A stretch of DNA of 64,000 nucleotides from Victivallis vadensis (GTDB lineage: Bacteria; Verrucomicrobiota; Lentisphaeria; Victivallales; Victivallaceae). The number at the start of each line of letters is the position of its first letter. Position 1 is the first letter of the stretch. Location of the stretch: contig NZ_QEKH01000003.1 of NCBI RefSeq assembly GCF_003096415.1, forward strand, positions 174,387-238,386, read 5' to 3'. Position numbers and translations under genes: made by a program. This document shows positions 49,962-59,981 of the stretch, piece after piece. Below the pieces are notes generated by a model. That model ran no database searches. It was not told where the DNA came from and saw only the letters and a list, made by a program, of their open reading frames with translations.

Positions 49962-50388
49962 TCGGAAGTTGTTGAGTCATTCGGAATCGGAAACGGAAGC
50001 CTTTGCTGAAACACTGGCGAAAGAGCTGCCGCGGGGCAGGGTGCTGACGCTGGATGGAGACCTCGGGGCGGGAAAAACCGTTTTTTCACGCGGCTTCGCC
50101 CGCGGTCTCGGGATCACGGAGCCGGTTTCCAGCCCCACTTATACCATCATTCAGGAGTATCCGCTGCCGGGCGGAGGAATGCTCTATCATCTGGACCTTT
50201 ACCGGATCGCCGGTTCCGCGTCGGCACTGGCGTTCGGCGTCGATGAATTTCTCGACGACCCGGATTCGCTGGCGTTGATCGAATGGCCGGAACGGATCGC
50301 GGATATCATCCCCGGCGATGCGATCCAGGTGAGGATCCGGCATATTTCCGATACGGAGCGGGAGATCTCGGTTACCGGAAACTGCTGA
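49951..50388 (+). CDS. tsaE: tRNA threonylcarbamoyladenosine biosynthesis ATPase TsaE
   Basis: 145 residues from the ATG at 49951. The Walker A is LDGDLGAGKTVFSRGFARGL, followed by the family signature VSSPTYTIIQEYPLP, the YHLDLYRI strand and IEWPERI near the C-terminus. TsaE is an ATPase that works with TsaB/TsaD in making the t6A modification at position 37 of ANN-decoding tRNAs. It is coupled to thiL by overlap and followed by a membrane protease. The longer frame upstream is antisense of thiL. Confidence 0.92.
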   Translation: MNIDRKLLSHSESETEAFAETLAKELPRGRVLTLDGDLGAGKTVFSRGFARGLGITEPVSSPTYTIIQEYPLPGGGMLYHLDLYRIAGSASALAFGVDEFLDDPDSLALIEWPERIADIIPGDAIQVRIRHISDTEREISVTGNC

Positions 50389-50407
50389 ACTTCAAGGAGG
50401 AAAACGG

Positions 50408-51154
50408 ATGCGACGTCAGTTGTTCCCGACCAGAATTCCCTGGCGGCGCCGGGTTTCTTTGCCGATCGGCATCGGAGCGTTGATCGCCGGCGCAATCGGC
50501 TATTTCCTGATTCCGTTTCCGGTTGTATTCTTTCTGATGTCCAGCGGACTTTGCGAACGGGATGAAGCAATCTGGACCGGGGCGTTGACGGCTCCGGTCG
50601 GAGCGTTGAGCATTTATCTGGCGTTTCTGGGCTTTGACTGCCCGCTGCGTACTCTGGGCGCCCGCTTGGGAGTCCGCCGCCTGAAATGGCAGGATCTGTT
50701 GTGGAGCCTGCTGGGCTTCTGCGTGATCCTGACCGGCAGTATTCAGCTGAATTTCATCTGGGGGCGGATTCTCAAATTGTTAAAGGTCTCCCATATCGAA
50801 AAGCAGAACCTGCTGGAAATGGCGGAAAAGACCGGGTGGGGAAGTTTCTTCGCAATGGGAGCGGTTGTGATAATCCTGGTGCCGATTTCGGAGGAGATTT
50901 TCTTCCGGCGCGGCCTTTACGGAGTGCTGCGGCCGCTGGGAGCATGGACGGCTCTGATTGTGACCTCGCTGCTTTTTTCCGCCGTTCACTTTTTCCTGCT
51001 CGGTTTTCCTTCTTTGTTCCTGATGGGACTGGTCTTTCAGCTGGTTTATCTGAAAACCCGCAACCTGGCGGCCGCAATAACGACTCATGCTCTGGTGAAT
51101 CTGCTGGCCATGTTCGGCGCGTTTCTGGTTCGTCTGGGCGTTCCGGTGGAATGA
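50408..51154 (+). CDS. CPBP-family intramembrane metalloprotease
   Basis: 248 residues with about 6 to 8 membrane helices. The catalytic motif SEEIFFRRGLYGVL (E-E-x-x-x-R) and the later H residues in SAVHFFLLGFPSLFLMG and THALVNLLAM identify the CPBP (CAAX/bacteriocin-immunity) group. In bacteria these proteins process membrane substrates or protect against peptides. CAAGGAGG precedes the start. Third in the thiL-tsaE unit. Confidence 0.87.
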   Translation: MRRQLFPTRIPWRRRVSLPIGIGALIAGAIGYFLIPFPVVFFLMSSGLCERDEAIWTGALTAPVGALSIYLAFLGFDCPLRTLGARLGVRRLKWQDLLWSLLGFCVILTGSIQLNFIWGRILKLLKVSHIEKQNLLEMAEKTGWGSFFAMGAVVIILVPISEEIFFRRGLYGVLRPLGAWTALIVTSLLFSAVHFFLLGFPSLFLMGLVFQLVYLKTRNLAAAITTHALVNLLAMFGAFLVRLGVPVE

Positions 51155-51161
51155 CCGGGCT

Positions 51162-52532
51162 TTACCGCGACACATGCCCTTGGCGGCGGATTACCAGATA
51201 CCAGAAACAGAGCCAGAATATCATCATTCCCACGCAGATCAGCCAGACGGTCAGGTTGCCCTGCGTAATTACCAGCGGCAGCGCCAGCGAGGTCCAGATA
51301 CCGCCACCCATAATCGGTTCGTGCAGCAGCTGTTTGTAACCGAACGCGGAGGCCGCCACGGTCTTGTTTTCCGGGTCCACCGTGCGCAGCAGCAGCAGAC
51401 CGGTCGCGGTCACGCCCATCGACTGGCCGAACTCCGCGATGGCCCGTTCGAACCATGCGTCTCTGAACAGGCGCGGAGCGATGAAGAGCACACCGAATAC
51501 ATTCCACAGTGTTCCGGCGACGATCAGAATCAGCAACGGCATCCAATACGCCGCCACGAAGTCGAGGCGGATCGACGCGACCGCCGCCACTACCAGAAAA
51601 TCGAGCGCCGCGCCGCCCAGCCGCTGGATCTGACCGTGATCGACCAATGCGTCGAGGCGGATCGATATCAGCAGTTTTTGCAGGATCAGCCCGCCGATCA
51701 GGCAGAGCGGAAACAGCGGAAAACTTTGCAGCACCTGAAGATTCTGCACCGAGGCCGGCATCACGGTATTGAGTGCGACCAGCAGGATTTTGATTCCGTA
51801 ACCGATCAGTACCGCCATGCCGATCGCCGCGATATGCAGCGCCAGCGAGTCGACGGAGTCGCTGAATACGGTCTGGCGTCCCGCCGGTGGCTGCGCCTTT
51901 TTCGGGTAAATGCCGCGCCGTTCGTGGATGGATTGCTCCGAAAATTGCCGCACATTTTTGACCCAGCCGCGCTGCACCGCAAGATTGATCAGCGCCATAC
52001 CGATCACGATTCCGAGCACCATGCCCGCCGTCGCGGTGGTATAACCGAGGTCACGTCCGACCGGCCAGCCGAAATGGTCGAAGGTGGCGCTCAGGCCGCC
52101 GACCGTGCCGTGCCCGCCTTCAAAACCGATTTCCAGCAATGTGCCGAACGCGCGGTCCACATGGAACACCGGAATCAGCAGCACCGCCGCCAGGCCGAGT
52201 CCGATCACATACTGCCCCCATGCGACCAGCTGGCCGTAGCAGAACTGCGGAGCGGCCAGCTTCCAGACATCACCGAGTCTGGGAAGCTTCGCACCGATGA
52301 ACAATGCGGCGAATACGATGTTGATCAGGAAGCCCGGAATATCGGTCCAGTAAGCGTACCACTCCTGCGGTATCCGGCAGAAAGGCTGGTTCAGGCAGAG
52401 CAGGCCGAGGAGACCGCCGATCACCGAAGCGGGCAGATAAAGGCGCTGCAGCAGGGGCACCAGTGTCCTGAGCACTTTTCCCAATACCAGCAATACGCAC
52501 AAACCGCAGAACGAAGTAACGACAACGGACAT
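51162..52532 (-). CDS. gltS: Sodium/glutamate symporter
   Basis: 456 residues from the ATG at 52532; GGAAGGA sits nine bases before it, while the in-frame ATG at 52541 is only one base away from that site. About 12 hydrophobic helices and the two inverted repeats of the GltS fold are visible. FEGGHGTVGGLSATFDHFGW and FGQSMGVTATGLLLLRTVD are the paired re-entrant-type loops. It imports glutamate with sodium. It is convergent with the CPBP gene. The central hydrophilic loop (HERRGIYPKKAQPPAGRQTV) divides the two halves. Confidence 0.88.
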   Translation of the reverse strand: MSVVVTSFCGLCVLLVLGKVLRTLVPLLQRLYLPASVIGGLLGLLCLNQPFCRIPQEWYAYWTDIPGFLINIVFAALFIGAKLPRLGDVWKLAAPQFCYGQLVAWGQYVIGLGLAAVLLIPVFHVDRAFGTLLEIGFEGGHGTVGGLSATFDHFGWPVGRDLGYTTATAGMVLGIVIGMALINLAVQRGWVKNVRQFSEQSIHERRGIYPKKAQPPAGRQTVFSDSVDSLALHIAAIGMAVLIGYGIKILLVALNTVMPASVQNLQVLQSFPLFPLCLIGGLILQKLLISIRLDALVDHGQIQRLGGAALDFLVVAAVASIRLDFVAAYWMPLLILIVAGTLWNVFGVLFIAPRLFRDAWFERAIAEFGQSMGVTATGLLLLRTVDPENKTVAASAFGYKQLLHEPIMGGGIWTSLALPLVITQGNLTVWLICVGMMIFWLCFWYLVIRRQGHVSR

Positions 52533-52643
52533 AGGGGACATTCCTTCCGGGATGAACAGGTTAACTATTTGAGTTATCTGTAAAAAATAACCTGTTTCCC
52601 GGTTAAATTCAAGCCGAAGCGGAAATTTGAACTGAAACTGGAT

Positions 52644-52679
52644 AAAAAAACTCCGGAGTTCACCGAGGAGCTCCGGAGT
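52644..52679 (-). terminator. Rho-independent terminator of peroxidase gene
   Basis: On the minus strand ACTCCGGAG and CTCCGGAGT form a 9-bp stem followed by a run of T. The plus strand shows A's at 52644-52650. Confidence 0.9.
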
Positions 52680-52700
52680 CCATAGAACGGCACAGAAAGA

Positions 52701-53252
52701 TTACTTGCCGAAGCAGCGCTTCAGCAATCCGGCGAACGCGGCGCCGTGGCGCGCCTCGTCCTTGCACATCTCGTGAACGGTGTCGTGGATCGCATCGTAA
52801 CCGAGCTCCTTGGCGCGCCTGGCGATCGCGAGCTTGCCGGCGCAGGCGCCGGTTTCGGCTTCGACGCGCATGGTCAGGTTGGTTTTGGTGCAGGGGACGA
52901 CCACCTCGCCGAGAAGTTCGGCGAACTTGGCGGCGTGCTCAGCCTCTTCAAAAGCGATGCGCTTGTAGGCCTCGGCAACCTCGGGATAACCTTCGCGGTC
53001 GGCCTGGCGGCTCATCGCAAGGTACATGCCGACTTCACAGCATTCTCCGGTGAAATGAGCGCGAAGCCCTTCGAGAACTTCTGCATCGACATCCTTGGCG
53101 ACGCCGATCCGGTGTTCGTCGGCAAAGGCGATTTTTCCTTCCGGGGCCTTTTCGATGAATTTACCTTTCGCGGCGCCGCACTGCGGGCACTTTTCGGGAG
53201 CATCATCGCCTTCGTGAACATAACCGCAGATGGTGCAGACAAATTTCTTCAT
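52701..53252 (-). CDS. Reverse rubrerythrin (NADH peroxidase-type)
   Basis: 183 residues. The N-terminal rubredoxin-like part has [22 protein letters not shown] with four Cys for one iron. The ferritin-like di-iron domain follows ([53 protein letters not shown]). The order rubredoxin first, di-iron second, is that of reverse rubrerythrins, which reduce hydrogen peroxide in anaerobes. It is monocistronic with its own terminator. Together with hemerythrin it points to a strict anaerobe that meets oxygen. Confidence 0.9.
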   Translation of the reverse strand: MKKFVCTICGYVHEGDDAPEKCPQCGAAKGKFIEKAPEGKIAFADEHRIGVAKDVDAEVLEGLRAHFTGECCEVGMYLAMSRQADREGYPEVAEAYKRIAFEEAEHAAKFAELLGEVVVPCTKTNLTMRVEAETGACAGKLAIARRAKELGYDAIHDTVHEMCKDEARHGAAFAGLLKRCFGK

Positions 53253-53382
53253 GGTTTCAAAATCCTTTTTTCTGTGTTATCGGGCGGCTGTTTTGGATGC
53301 CGCCTCTTTTCGGGTGATAAATAAATATAGTTACTATTACTGAAAAATGCAAGTGAGAAATTATGGAAATGCAGTTGTTTTT

Positions 53383-54507
53383 TCAGCCTCTTATCCGTGC
53401 CGTAAAAGTGCGGACCTTCTCCCGGAATTCCTGATAGGAAGGGGGAGGGGTCACGCCGGAGAGCCGTGGAAAGTAAGTGCGCAGCACCGGCGCAATGCCG
53501 AAATAGGAGACGCACAGACACAGGAACGTCCACAGCAGCACCATCAATGGAGTGGTCAGCGTCACGGAAACGCCGATCACCGAGAGCAGGCTGGTCAGCA
53601 GCAGCACGACCAGCTGCTCCGTCCCGCACAGAATCAGGGTGGCGCGCCCCAGGTCGGCCAGAAACCTGATTTTACCCAGCGCAACCGAAATCAGGATGAA
53701 GCCGTAGATCAGCACGATCGCATTCAGCGTCGCAACCACCTGATGCCAGAAGAAAACCGAAGTCCGCGGATAGAACCAGTGATAGTGTTCGCTGCCCGTC
53801 ACTCCCATCAGGGTGATGCTCAAAGCCGCCGCCGCCGTCAGCAGGAAGAACACTTTTGCACCCGGTTTCAGCGCGGCGAAGCGGAACTCCCTGAAAAAGG
53901 GGAACAGGATATGGCCGGAGGCGAAGAAGATCATATAACGGCAGGCCGCATTGACTCCCCACAGATCGCCGGCATTTTCCTGAAGGACAATGGGCTGCGT
54001 CAGGGTTCCGGCGATATAGAGCAGGATCGAAACCGCGATCAGGAAACGGTTGGCGTGGTTCCCAAACCGGCGGCTCGCAAAGCGGTAAAGGGCGCTGTAA
54101 AGCACCGACAGCACGAACAGACAGGGAAAGAACCAGAGAGAGGCCGCGAAAATCCGGTCCCGCATTCCCAGAATCCCCTGAAGCAGGCATTTAGGGAAGT
54201 TCGGATGATACATCTGCGTATCCAGCGACATCGGAATAAAATAGAGCACCAGGAAAAACGCATACGGAATAATCAGCTGGCAGAAGCGGCGGAATACGAA
54301 ATCCCGGAACCCCGCGTCGCTCTTCTTGCAGGCGAAGAACCCGGAGATGAAAAAGAAGAGCTCCACACAGAATGTATGGACCACCGGATGAAGCACCACT
54401 GCGCCGTCCCCGGTGTGGCTGATGTAAACCGCCCAGATGCCGAAAAATTTCAGTACGTCGATCCAGTCATATCTGACTTTGGTGGGAATTTGAAGTGTTT
54501 CCGCCAT
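53383..54507 (-). CDS. Acyltransferase family 3 membrane protein
   Basis: 374 residues with about 10 membrane helices. The N-terminal motif RYDWIDVLKFFGIWAVYISH has the R/D/H pattern of acyltransferase 3 proteins, and LFFFISGFFACKKSD follows. These enzymes O-acetylate exported sugars, peptidoglycan or lipid-linked glycans at the membrane. No glycan locus flanks it, so the acceptor is unknown. The upstream ComM gene ends 15 nt before it, so they may share a transcript. Confidence 0.83.
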   Translation of the reverse strand: MAETLQIPTKVRYDWIDVLKFFGIWAVYISHTGDGAVVLHPVVHTFCVELFFFISGFFACKKSDAGFRDFVFRRFCQLIIPYAFFLVLYFIPMSLDTQMYHPNFPKCLLQGILGMRDRIFAASLWFFPCLFVLSVLYSALYRFASRRFGNHANRFLIAVSILLYIAGTLTQPIVLQENAGDLWGVNAACRYMIFFASGHILFPFFREFRFAALKPGAKVFFLLTAAAALSITLMGVTGSEHYHWFYPRTSVFFWHQVVATLNAIVLIYGFILISVALGKIRFLADLGRATLILCGTEQLVVLLLTSLLSVIGVSVTLTTPLMVLLWTFLCLCVSYFGIAPVLRTYFPRLSGVTPPPSYQEFREKVRTFTARIRG

Positions 54508-54522
54508 AAGTTCCTCGTCCGT

Positions 54523-56064
54523 TTACTGTTCCTTGCGGCGATAATTGATCGCCTCGAAAATATGCTCGTCCCGGATGTCAACGCATCCGGCAAGGTCGGC
54601 GATGGTACGGGCCACTTTCAGAATGCGGTCGTATGCGCGCGGACTGAGCTTGAACCGGGTGATCGCCTGACGCAACAGCAACTGACTGCCCGCCGACAGG
54701 CGGCAGAACTCCTGCAGGTCGCGGCTGGAAAGCTGGGCGTTGCAGTAGAGTTTGCGTTGTCCGAGCCGTTCCTGCTGAAGCTGCCGGGCCCGGATGACCC
54801 GTTCGCGGATCTTTGCGCTCGGCTCCCCGTCCGGGGCCGCCAGCAGTTCGTCCTGGCTCAATTGCCGGACTTCCAGCTGAAGGTCGATCCGGTCAAGCAG
54901 CGGCCCGGAGATCCGTTTCTGATAGCGCCGTTTTTCCTCGATTTTACAGGTGCAGCCCAATTCGACTTCGCCCCGGCCGCAGGGGCAGGGATTCATCGCG
55001 GCGCACAGGATGAAACGGGCCGGGAAGGTGCACGTCCCCGCCGCCCGGCTGACGGTGATCCAGCCGTTTTCCAGCGGCTGGCGCAGCACTTCGAGTACAT
55101 TGCGCTTGAATTCGGGCAGTTCGTCCAGAAACAGCACTCCGTTGTGGGCGAGGCTGATCTCCCCCGGCTTCGGATCGCGGCCGCCGCCGATCAGGCCGAC
55201 ATCGCTGATGGTGTGGTGAGGACTGCGGAACGGGCGGCGGTTCAACAGCGGCCGCCCGCCGGAAAGCAGCCCGAGCACGCTGTGAATCCGGCTGGTCTCC
55301 AGTGTTTCTGCCATCGTCATCGGCGGCAGGATTCCGGCCAGCCGCATGGAAAGCATCGACTTGCCGGTTCCCGGCGGACCGGTGAGCAGGCAGTTGTGAC
55401 CTCCCGCCGCCGCGATCTCCAAAGCGCGCCGGGCCATCTTCTGCCCCTTCACATCCGCGAAATCCGGCTCGTGCTCCCGGTTGCGCTCCGTGTATTCCGC
55501 CAGGCTGGTCCGATAGGGCAGGGCGCCACCGCGGTTGATCAGTTCGACCGCCGCCGTCAGGCTGGCGACCGGATAGACCGCCAGTTTTTCCCCGCCCGCC
55601 AGCGCGGCTTCCTCCGCATTCTGCGGCGGCACGAGCAGCATGGCAAGGCCGGATTGCTCCGCCAGTCGCGCCGCGATCGGCAACGCTCCCCGGACCGGCC
55701 GGACCGAACCGTCCAATGCCAGTTCGCCGACCACCGCCACCGAGGACAGGGCTTCCGGATTTACCGCGCCGGTCGCCGCCAGCATGCCGAGCGCAATGCC
55801 GAGGTCGAAGGCGGCCCCCTCCTTGCGCAGATCCGCCGGAGCAAGGTTGACCACGGTAAAGCCTTTGGGCGGAATCATCCCCGAACTCAGGATCGCCGAT
55901 TTCACCCGGTCCCGGCTCTCCTTGACCGCCATGTCGGGCAAGCCGACGATGGAGACGACGCTGTCGGCGGCGCCGCCGGAGCTGCTTCCAGTCACATTGA
56001 CTTCGATTTCAACCGGATAAGCATCAATTCCGATCACGGATGCGGAGAAGGTTTTGGCCAACAT
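54523..56064 (-). CDS. comM: YifB/ComM-family AAA+ ATPase
   Basis: 513 residues. The N-terminal Lon-protease-like domain (PVEIEVNVTGSSSGGAADSV, KESRDRVKSAILSSGM) is followed by the Mg-chelatase-type ATPase with Walker A LLTGPPGTGKSMLSMRL and Walker B NGVLFLDELPEF. A Cys-rich loop (ILCAAMNPCPCGRGEVELGC) and a C-terminal helical domain close it. ComM is a hexameric helicase that moves recombination branch points during natural transformation. This family is nearly universal. The gene is 10 nt upstream of the kinase stop. Confidence 0.92.
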   Translation of the reverse strand: MLAKTFSASVIGIDAYPVEIEVNVTGSSSGGAADSVVSIVGLPDMAVKESRDRVKSAILSSGMIPPKGFTVVNLAPADLRKEGAAFDLGIALGMLAATGAVNPEALSSVAVVGELALDGSVRPVRGALPIAARLAEQSGLAMLLVPPQNAEEAALAGGEKLAVYPVASLTAAVELINRGGALPYRTSLAEYTERNREHEPDFADVKGQKMARRALEIAAAGGHNCLLTGPPGTGKSMLSMRLAGILPPMTMAETLETSRIHSVLGLLSGGRPLLNRRPFRSPHHTISDVGLIGGGRDPKPGEISLAHNGVLFLDELPEFKRNVLEVLRQPLENGWITVSRAAGTCTFPARFILCAAMNPCPCGRGEVELGCTCKIEEKRRYQKRISGPLLDRIDLQLEVRQLSQDELLAAPDGEPSAKIRERVIRARQLQQERLGQRKLYCNAQLSSRDLQEFCRLSAGSQLLLRQAITRFKLSPRAYDRILKVARTIADLAGCVDIRDEHIFEAINYRRKEQ

Positions 56065-56074
56065 GTCGCACTCC

Positions 56075-57142
56075 TTATACGTAAAGCCGGATCAGGTCGA
56101 GGTTCCACAAGCTGATCCGCCCGAATTCATCCTTGCCCCAGTCGCGGGTTTCGGAGTGAATATCCAACGCATTCAACCGCTCCTGATAATCCGCAGCTGC
56201 CGTCGGCACAGTGGAGGAGGAGATTTTTTCCAGATAAACCTGCCGGTTCCGGCGATCCAGCGCCAGCACACGCCGGTGCGGGATCTGGGCCAGCTGCAGG
56301 AAAAAGTGACTCAGGAACAGCGATTCGACCAGTGCGCTTTCTCCCTCCAGCACCTCGTAATTTTCCAGCGGAACGGTCCGGCGCAACGGATCGACCGTGC
56401 GCAGCAGAGAACCGTCCTGCACCGAAAATTTTGGATATCCGGCCAGCGCCTGTCGCCGCCGCCTGGGCCACTCGTGCCACAGCGCCGCCGATTCCCGGAC
56501 CAGCGCCTCCGCGTAAAATTCCTCCGGATCGGCGATGCCGAGCGCCGCCAGCAGCTTCAACATCTGATGACGGGTCCGGGAAAAGCGGAACTCCATTCCG
56601 ATACGTTCCATCGAATACCGCCGGAACCAGCGGTCGAACCAGCCGGCCTTCCGGACCCCCTGCGCATCCACCAGCGCAAAGCGGTTCAAGCCCGGCGAAT
56701 ACAGGACATTGCCGATGTGAAAGTCCGGATGGTACAGACGGGATTCCAGAACCTTTCTCGCAAAGTGCACGAAATTATTCAGGAAAACGGCCGGCTCTCC
56801 GGGCTGTTCGATATAGGTGCGGTAAAAATAGTCGCTCACCGCTTCCGCTTCCGGGAAGGCGCGGGTAATCAGAATGCTGCCGGCGGAGGATTCCCCCAAG
56901 GCAAGATGTTCAACCAACTGAATTCCTTCACGTTCAATCAGTTGGGCGCAGTTCCATTCGGAGCGCAGCCGCCTGCCGCTCCGCCTGTCGTACTTCAGAA
57001 AGTAATCGCCGCACCGGAAGACCTGCCGGACGGGATTGGACTTGACCTCCCGGCCCGCTTCCAGCAGCAGTTCGGGGCGGTCACCCAGCTCCGCGGCAAT
57101 TGCGGGAGTCGCAAAGCGCCAGTTCCAGTTGCAGTTCTTCAC
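56075..57142 (-). CDS. InaA/RfaP-type LPS kinase-like protein
   Basis: 355 residues. The kinase-like core shows VFRCGDYFLKYDRRSGRRLR with the ATP-binding Lys, EFNCAQL-type basic region, then the catalytic loop YHPDFHIGNVLYSPGLNRF and metal site ALVDAQGVR (D of DFG type). This matches the InaA/RfaP group that phosphorylates lipopolysaccharide inner-core heptose or related sugars. It overlaps rsmD by four bases, so the two are coupled. The exact acceptor in this organism is not known. Confidence 0.75.
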   Translation of the reverse strand: MKNCNWNWRFATPAIAAELGDRPELLLEAGREVKSNPVRQVFRCGDYFLKYDRRSGRRLRSEWNCAQLIEREGIQLVEHLALGESSAGSILITRAFPEAEAVSDYFYRTYIEQPGEPAVFLNNFVHFARKVLESRLYHPDFHIGNVLYSPGLNRFALVDAQGVRKAGWFDRWFRRYSMERIGMEFRFSRTRHQMLKLLAALGIADPEEFYAEALVRESAALWHEWPRRRRQALAGYPKFSVQDGSLLRTVDPLRRTVPLENYEVLEGESALVESLFLSHFFLQLAQIPHRRVLALDRRNRQVYLEKISSSTVPTAAADYQERLNALDIHSETRDWGKDEFGRISLWNLDLIRLYV

Positions 57143-57708
57143 GGCCGCACCTTTCCCAGCAGGAAGGAGGTGCTGCCGAATTTGCGAATCTCCATCTCCG
57201 CCGGCCCGGAGGCTTCCAGGAACAGGCCGACCGCGCCGGGGGTATCCGGCAATTCCCAGACCAGCCGGGCGCTGGCGAAGTGCATCCGGAAAAATTCGTC
57301 CCGCATCAATCGGCCGAAAAATTCCGCAGAACGGGGGTAGGGGGGATCGGCCAGAATCAGGTCAGGCGAACCGGCGGGAATGGAATAACGTCGCGGTTCA
57401 AGGGCGCTGCAATTGAGCAGGTTCGCCTTACACTGCACGCCTGCTTTCTGCACTCTGGCCAGATTTTCGCCGATCACCCGCAGATGGCGCGGCTCCAGTT
57501 CCACCATAGTGATCGCCGCGGCTCCGCGACTGGCGGCTTCCAGCGCCAGTGCGCCGGAACCGGAAAACAGATCCAGCACATTGCATCCGGAAAAATCTCC
57601 GAGGCTGTCAAACAATGCCTTGCGGGAACGCGCCGCCGTCGGCCGTACTTCCAGTCCGGCCGGCACATTCAAAACAATGTTCCGCGCAATTCCCGCAATG
57701 ATCTGCAT
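57139..57708 (-). CDS. rsmD: 16S rRNA m2G966 methyltransferase RsmD
   Basis: 189 residues starting MQIIAGIARNIVLNVPAGLE; an ATG one codon earlier is also possible. The AdoMet site NVLDLFSGSGALALEAASRG and the catalytic DLILADPPYPRSAEFFG (D-P-P-Y) are diagnostic. VRPTAARSRKALFDSL is the family's RNA-binding start. It methylates G966 of 16S rRNA. It overlaps its neighbours on both sides, so it lies in a four-gene leftward operon with the small membrane protein and the kinase. Confidence 0.93.
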   Translation of the reverse strand: MQIIAGIARNIVLNVPAGLEVRPTAARSRKALFDSLGDFSGCNVLDLFSGSGALALEAASRGAAAITMVELEPRHLRVIGENLARVQKAGVQCKANLLNCSALEPRRYSIPAGSPDLILADPPYPRSAEFFGRLMRDEFFRMHFASARLVWELPDTPGAVGLFLEASGPAEMEIRKFGSTSFLLGKVRP

Positions 57709-58286
57709 CACAGTTCTTCTTTCCGATTTAAGTTGCGTACCACGATGACAATCCGATTCAATGCCCTGACCAGCAGCAGCTCAAATAACATCATTGCACC
57801 ACAGAGCAACCAGTTGATCATTCCTGATGATGCGTCAGATTCATCAAACAGAATACCCGGCGTACATAAAATATCTGCTGCCCACAGCATAAGCACCCAC
57901 AAGAAATACCAACAATGAAAACGCTCCTCTTTTTCTGTTGCTTTCAGTAAACGGTTTGTCTGCCGGAAAACTTTTGTAAAAGTGTATAGACTCCAGAAAA
58001 CTCCCAAAAATGGAATCAGACAAAGTCCGACCATGATTCCGGGGCGATAACCGGAATGGTCAGGCAACAAATTGCGCTGCCGGTAAAGTTCCTTCCATGC
58101 CCGGTAAAGCAATAAAAGCAATACGATGGCAAATACATTCCATGACAAGATCAAATGTTCCTGCACCGCCCAATCGGAAGTTTGGGGAAGTTCGTAAAGA
58201 AAAGTCATCGTCGCGACAAACAACCAACTGGCATATCCCAACACCGAAATCGGCGAGAGCCGCTCGATCACTTTTCTCAATGTCAT
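57708..58286 (-). CDS. Hypothetical four-helix membrane protein
   Basis: 192 residues with about four membrane segments: FVATMTFLYELPQ, LILSWNVFAIVLLLLLYRAW, GIMVGLCLIPFLGVFWSLYT and the pair WYFLWVLMLWAADILC/GMINWLLCGAMMLFELLLV. The second half resembles DUF4234/DUF4328-type integral proteins found in many bacteria. There are no catalytic motifs. It overlaps rsmD by one to four bases and follows guaA by four bases, so it is part of the operon. No function is proposed. Confidence 0.7.
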   Translation of the reverse strand: MTLRKVIERLSPISVLGYASWLFVATMTFLYELPQTSDWAVQEHLILSWNVFAIVLLLLLYRAWKELYRQRNLLPDHSGYRPGIMVGLCLIPFLGVFWSLYTFTKVFRQTNRLLKATEKEERFHCWYFLWVLMLWAADILCTPGILFDESDASSGMINWLLCGAMMLFELLLVRALNRIVIVVRNLNRKEEL

Positions 58287-58290
58287 GGCG

Positions 58291-59832
58291 TCATTCCCAC
58301 TCGATCGTGCCCGGCGGCTTGCTGGTGATATCGTAGACCACCCGGTTCACGCCGTTGACTTCGTTGATGATCCTGCTCGAAATCCGCCCGAGCAGGTCGT
58401 AGGGCAGTTGCACCCAGTCGGCGGTCATGCCGTCGGTGCTTTCCACCGCGCGCAATGCGATCACATAATCATAGGTGCGTTCGTCGCCCATCACGCCGAC
58501 CGTCCGGATCGGCAGGAATACCGCGAACGTCTGCCAGATGCTGTAGTACAGTCCGGCCTTTTTAATCTCTTCCACGACGATTTCGTCGGCGTCGCGCAGG
58601 ATGTCGAGCGTCTTTTGGCTGACCGCGCCGAGGTGGCGGACCGCCAGGCCGGGGCCGGGGAAAGGCTGGCGCATCACCACGTCTTCCGGCAGGCCGAGCT
58701 GGCGGCCCACCTCGCGCACTTCGTCCTTGAACAGACGGCTCAGCGGCTCCAGCAGTTGAAATTTCATCTCCTTCGGCAGACCGCCGACGTTGTGATGGCT
58801 TTTGATCATCGCGGCGGGGTTGCCGTCGATCGGAACACTTTCAATCACATCGGGATAAGTGGTGCCCTGCGCGAGAAATTCCGCCTGTTCGATTTGGGCG
58901 GAAGCGTCGTCGAACACCTGCACGAATTCATTGCCGATGATCTTGCGCTTCTTCTCCGGCTCCTCGACTCCGGCCAGTCTGGCCAGGAAGCGCTCCGTCG
59001 CATCGACGTAAATCAGCTTCATGTCGAATGCCCGGCCGAACAGATTCCGCACCCGCTCCGCCTCATTTTTGCGCAACAGGCCGTTGTTGACGAAAATACA
59101 GTTGAGCTGCTTGCCGATCGCCTTGTGAATCAGCGCCGCCGCCACAGAGGAGTCGACGCCGCCGGAAAGACCGAGGATCACATTGGCGGAGCCGACTTTG
59201 GCGCGGATCTCCCGAACCTGCTGTTCGATAAAGGATTCCATCGTCCAGTCGCCGACGCATTTGCAGATGTTCTTGCAGAAGTTGCCGATGATGGTTTTGC
59301 CCTGCGGAGTATGCACTACTTCAGGGTGGAACTGGATGCCGTAGAGATTCCGCTCCGGCATATGCACCGCGCAGAACTCCGTGTTGCCGCTGGAACCGAG
59401 GATTTCAAAACCTCCCGCCGGCATTTTCGCGACTTTGTCGCCGTGGGACATCCACACCTGGATTTCCCCGTCCAGACCGAGGAACAGATTGCCGGATTTG
59501 ACGATTTTCAGCATGGCCTTGCCGTATTCCCGGGCATGGCCGCGGGTGATCTCTCCGCCCAGCGTGTGAATCATCAGCTGCAATCCGTAGCAGATGCCCA
59601 GCACCGGAATGCCGAGTTCGAAAATAGCCGGATCGCATTTGGGGGCATGCTCGGAGTAGACACTGGCCGGGCCGCCGGAAAGAATGATGCCTTTGGGATT
59701 CTCCGCCCTGATCGCTTCGGCGCTTGTATAGTACGGCATGATTTTACTGTAGACCCGGCATTCGCGGATCCGTCGCGCAATCAACTGACTGTACTGTGAG
59801 CCGAAATCAAGGACAACGATCGTTTCGCTCAT
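58291..59832 (-). CDS. guaA: GMP synthase (glutamine-hydrolysing)
   Basis: 513 residues from the ATG at 59832 (an ATG three codons earlier is possible). The N-terminal glutaminase has [10 protein letters not shown] with the Cys and, later, [10 protein letters not shown] with the His. The ATP-pyrophosphatase P-loop is [17 protein letters not shown]. The C-terminal dimerisation domain ends [10 protein letters not shown], a family-conserved finish. It turns XMP into GMP. The gene is first in a leftward operon. Confidence 0.97.
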   Translation of the reverse strand: MSETIVVLDFGSQYSQLIARRIRECRVYSKIMPYYTSAEAIRAENPKGIILSGGPASVYSEHAPKCDPAIFELGIPVLGICYGLQLMIHTLGGEITRGHAREYGKAMLKIVKSGNLFLGLDGEIQVWMSHGDKVAKMPAGGFEILGSSGNTEFCAVHMPERNLYGIQFHPEVVHTPQGKTIIGNFCKNICKCVGDWTMESFIEQQVREIRAKVGSANVILGLSGGVDSSVAAALIHKAIGKQLNCIFVNNGLLRKNEAERVRNLFGRAFDMKLIYVDATERFLARLAGVEEPEKKRKIIGNEFVQVFDDASAQIEQAEFLAQGTTYPDVIESVPIDGNPAAMIKSHHNVGGLPKEMKFQLLEPLSRLFKDEVREVGRQLGLPEDVVMRQPFPGPGLAVRHLGAVSQKTLDILRDADEIVVEEIKKAGLYYSIWQTFAVFLPIRTVGVMGDERTYDYVIALRAVESTDGMTADWVQLPYDLLGRISSRIINEVNGVNRVVYDITSKPPGTIEWE

Positions 59833-59981
59833 AGAGTCCAATTCTTTGTGAGGGGTTGTTTACCTGTTTGCTTTCCTAATATATCACGAAAAAAATGTTT
59901 TTTAAAGTCGCGGCCTTTGATTTTTGCCGGATTCGGTCTAATTTATAAAGATAATTTTTGAATAAATCAGGGAATGAGATC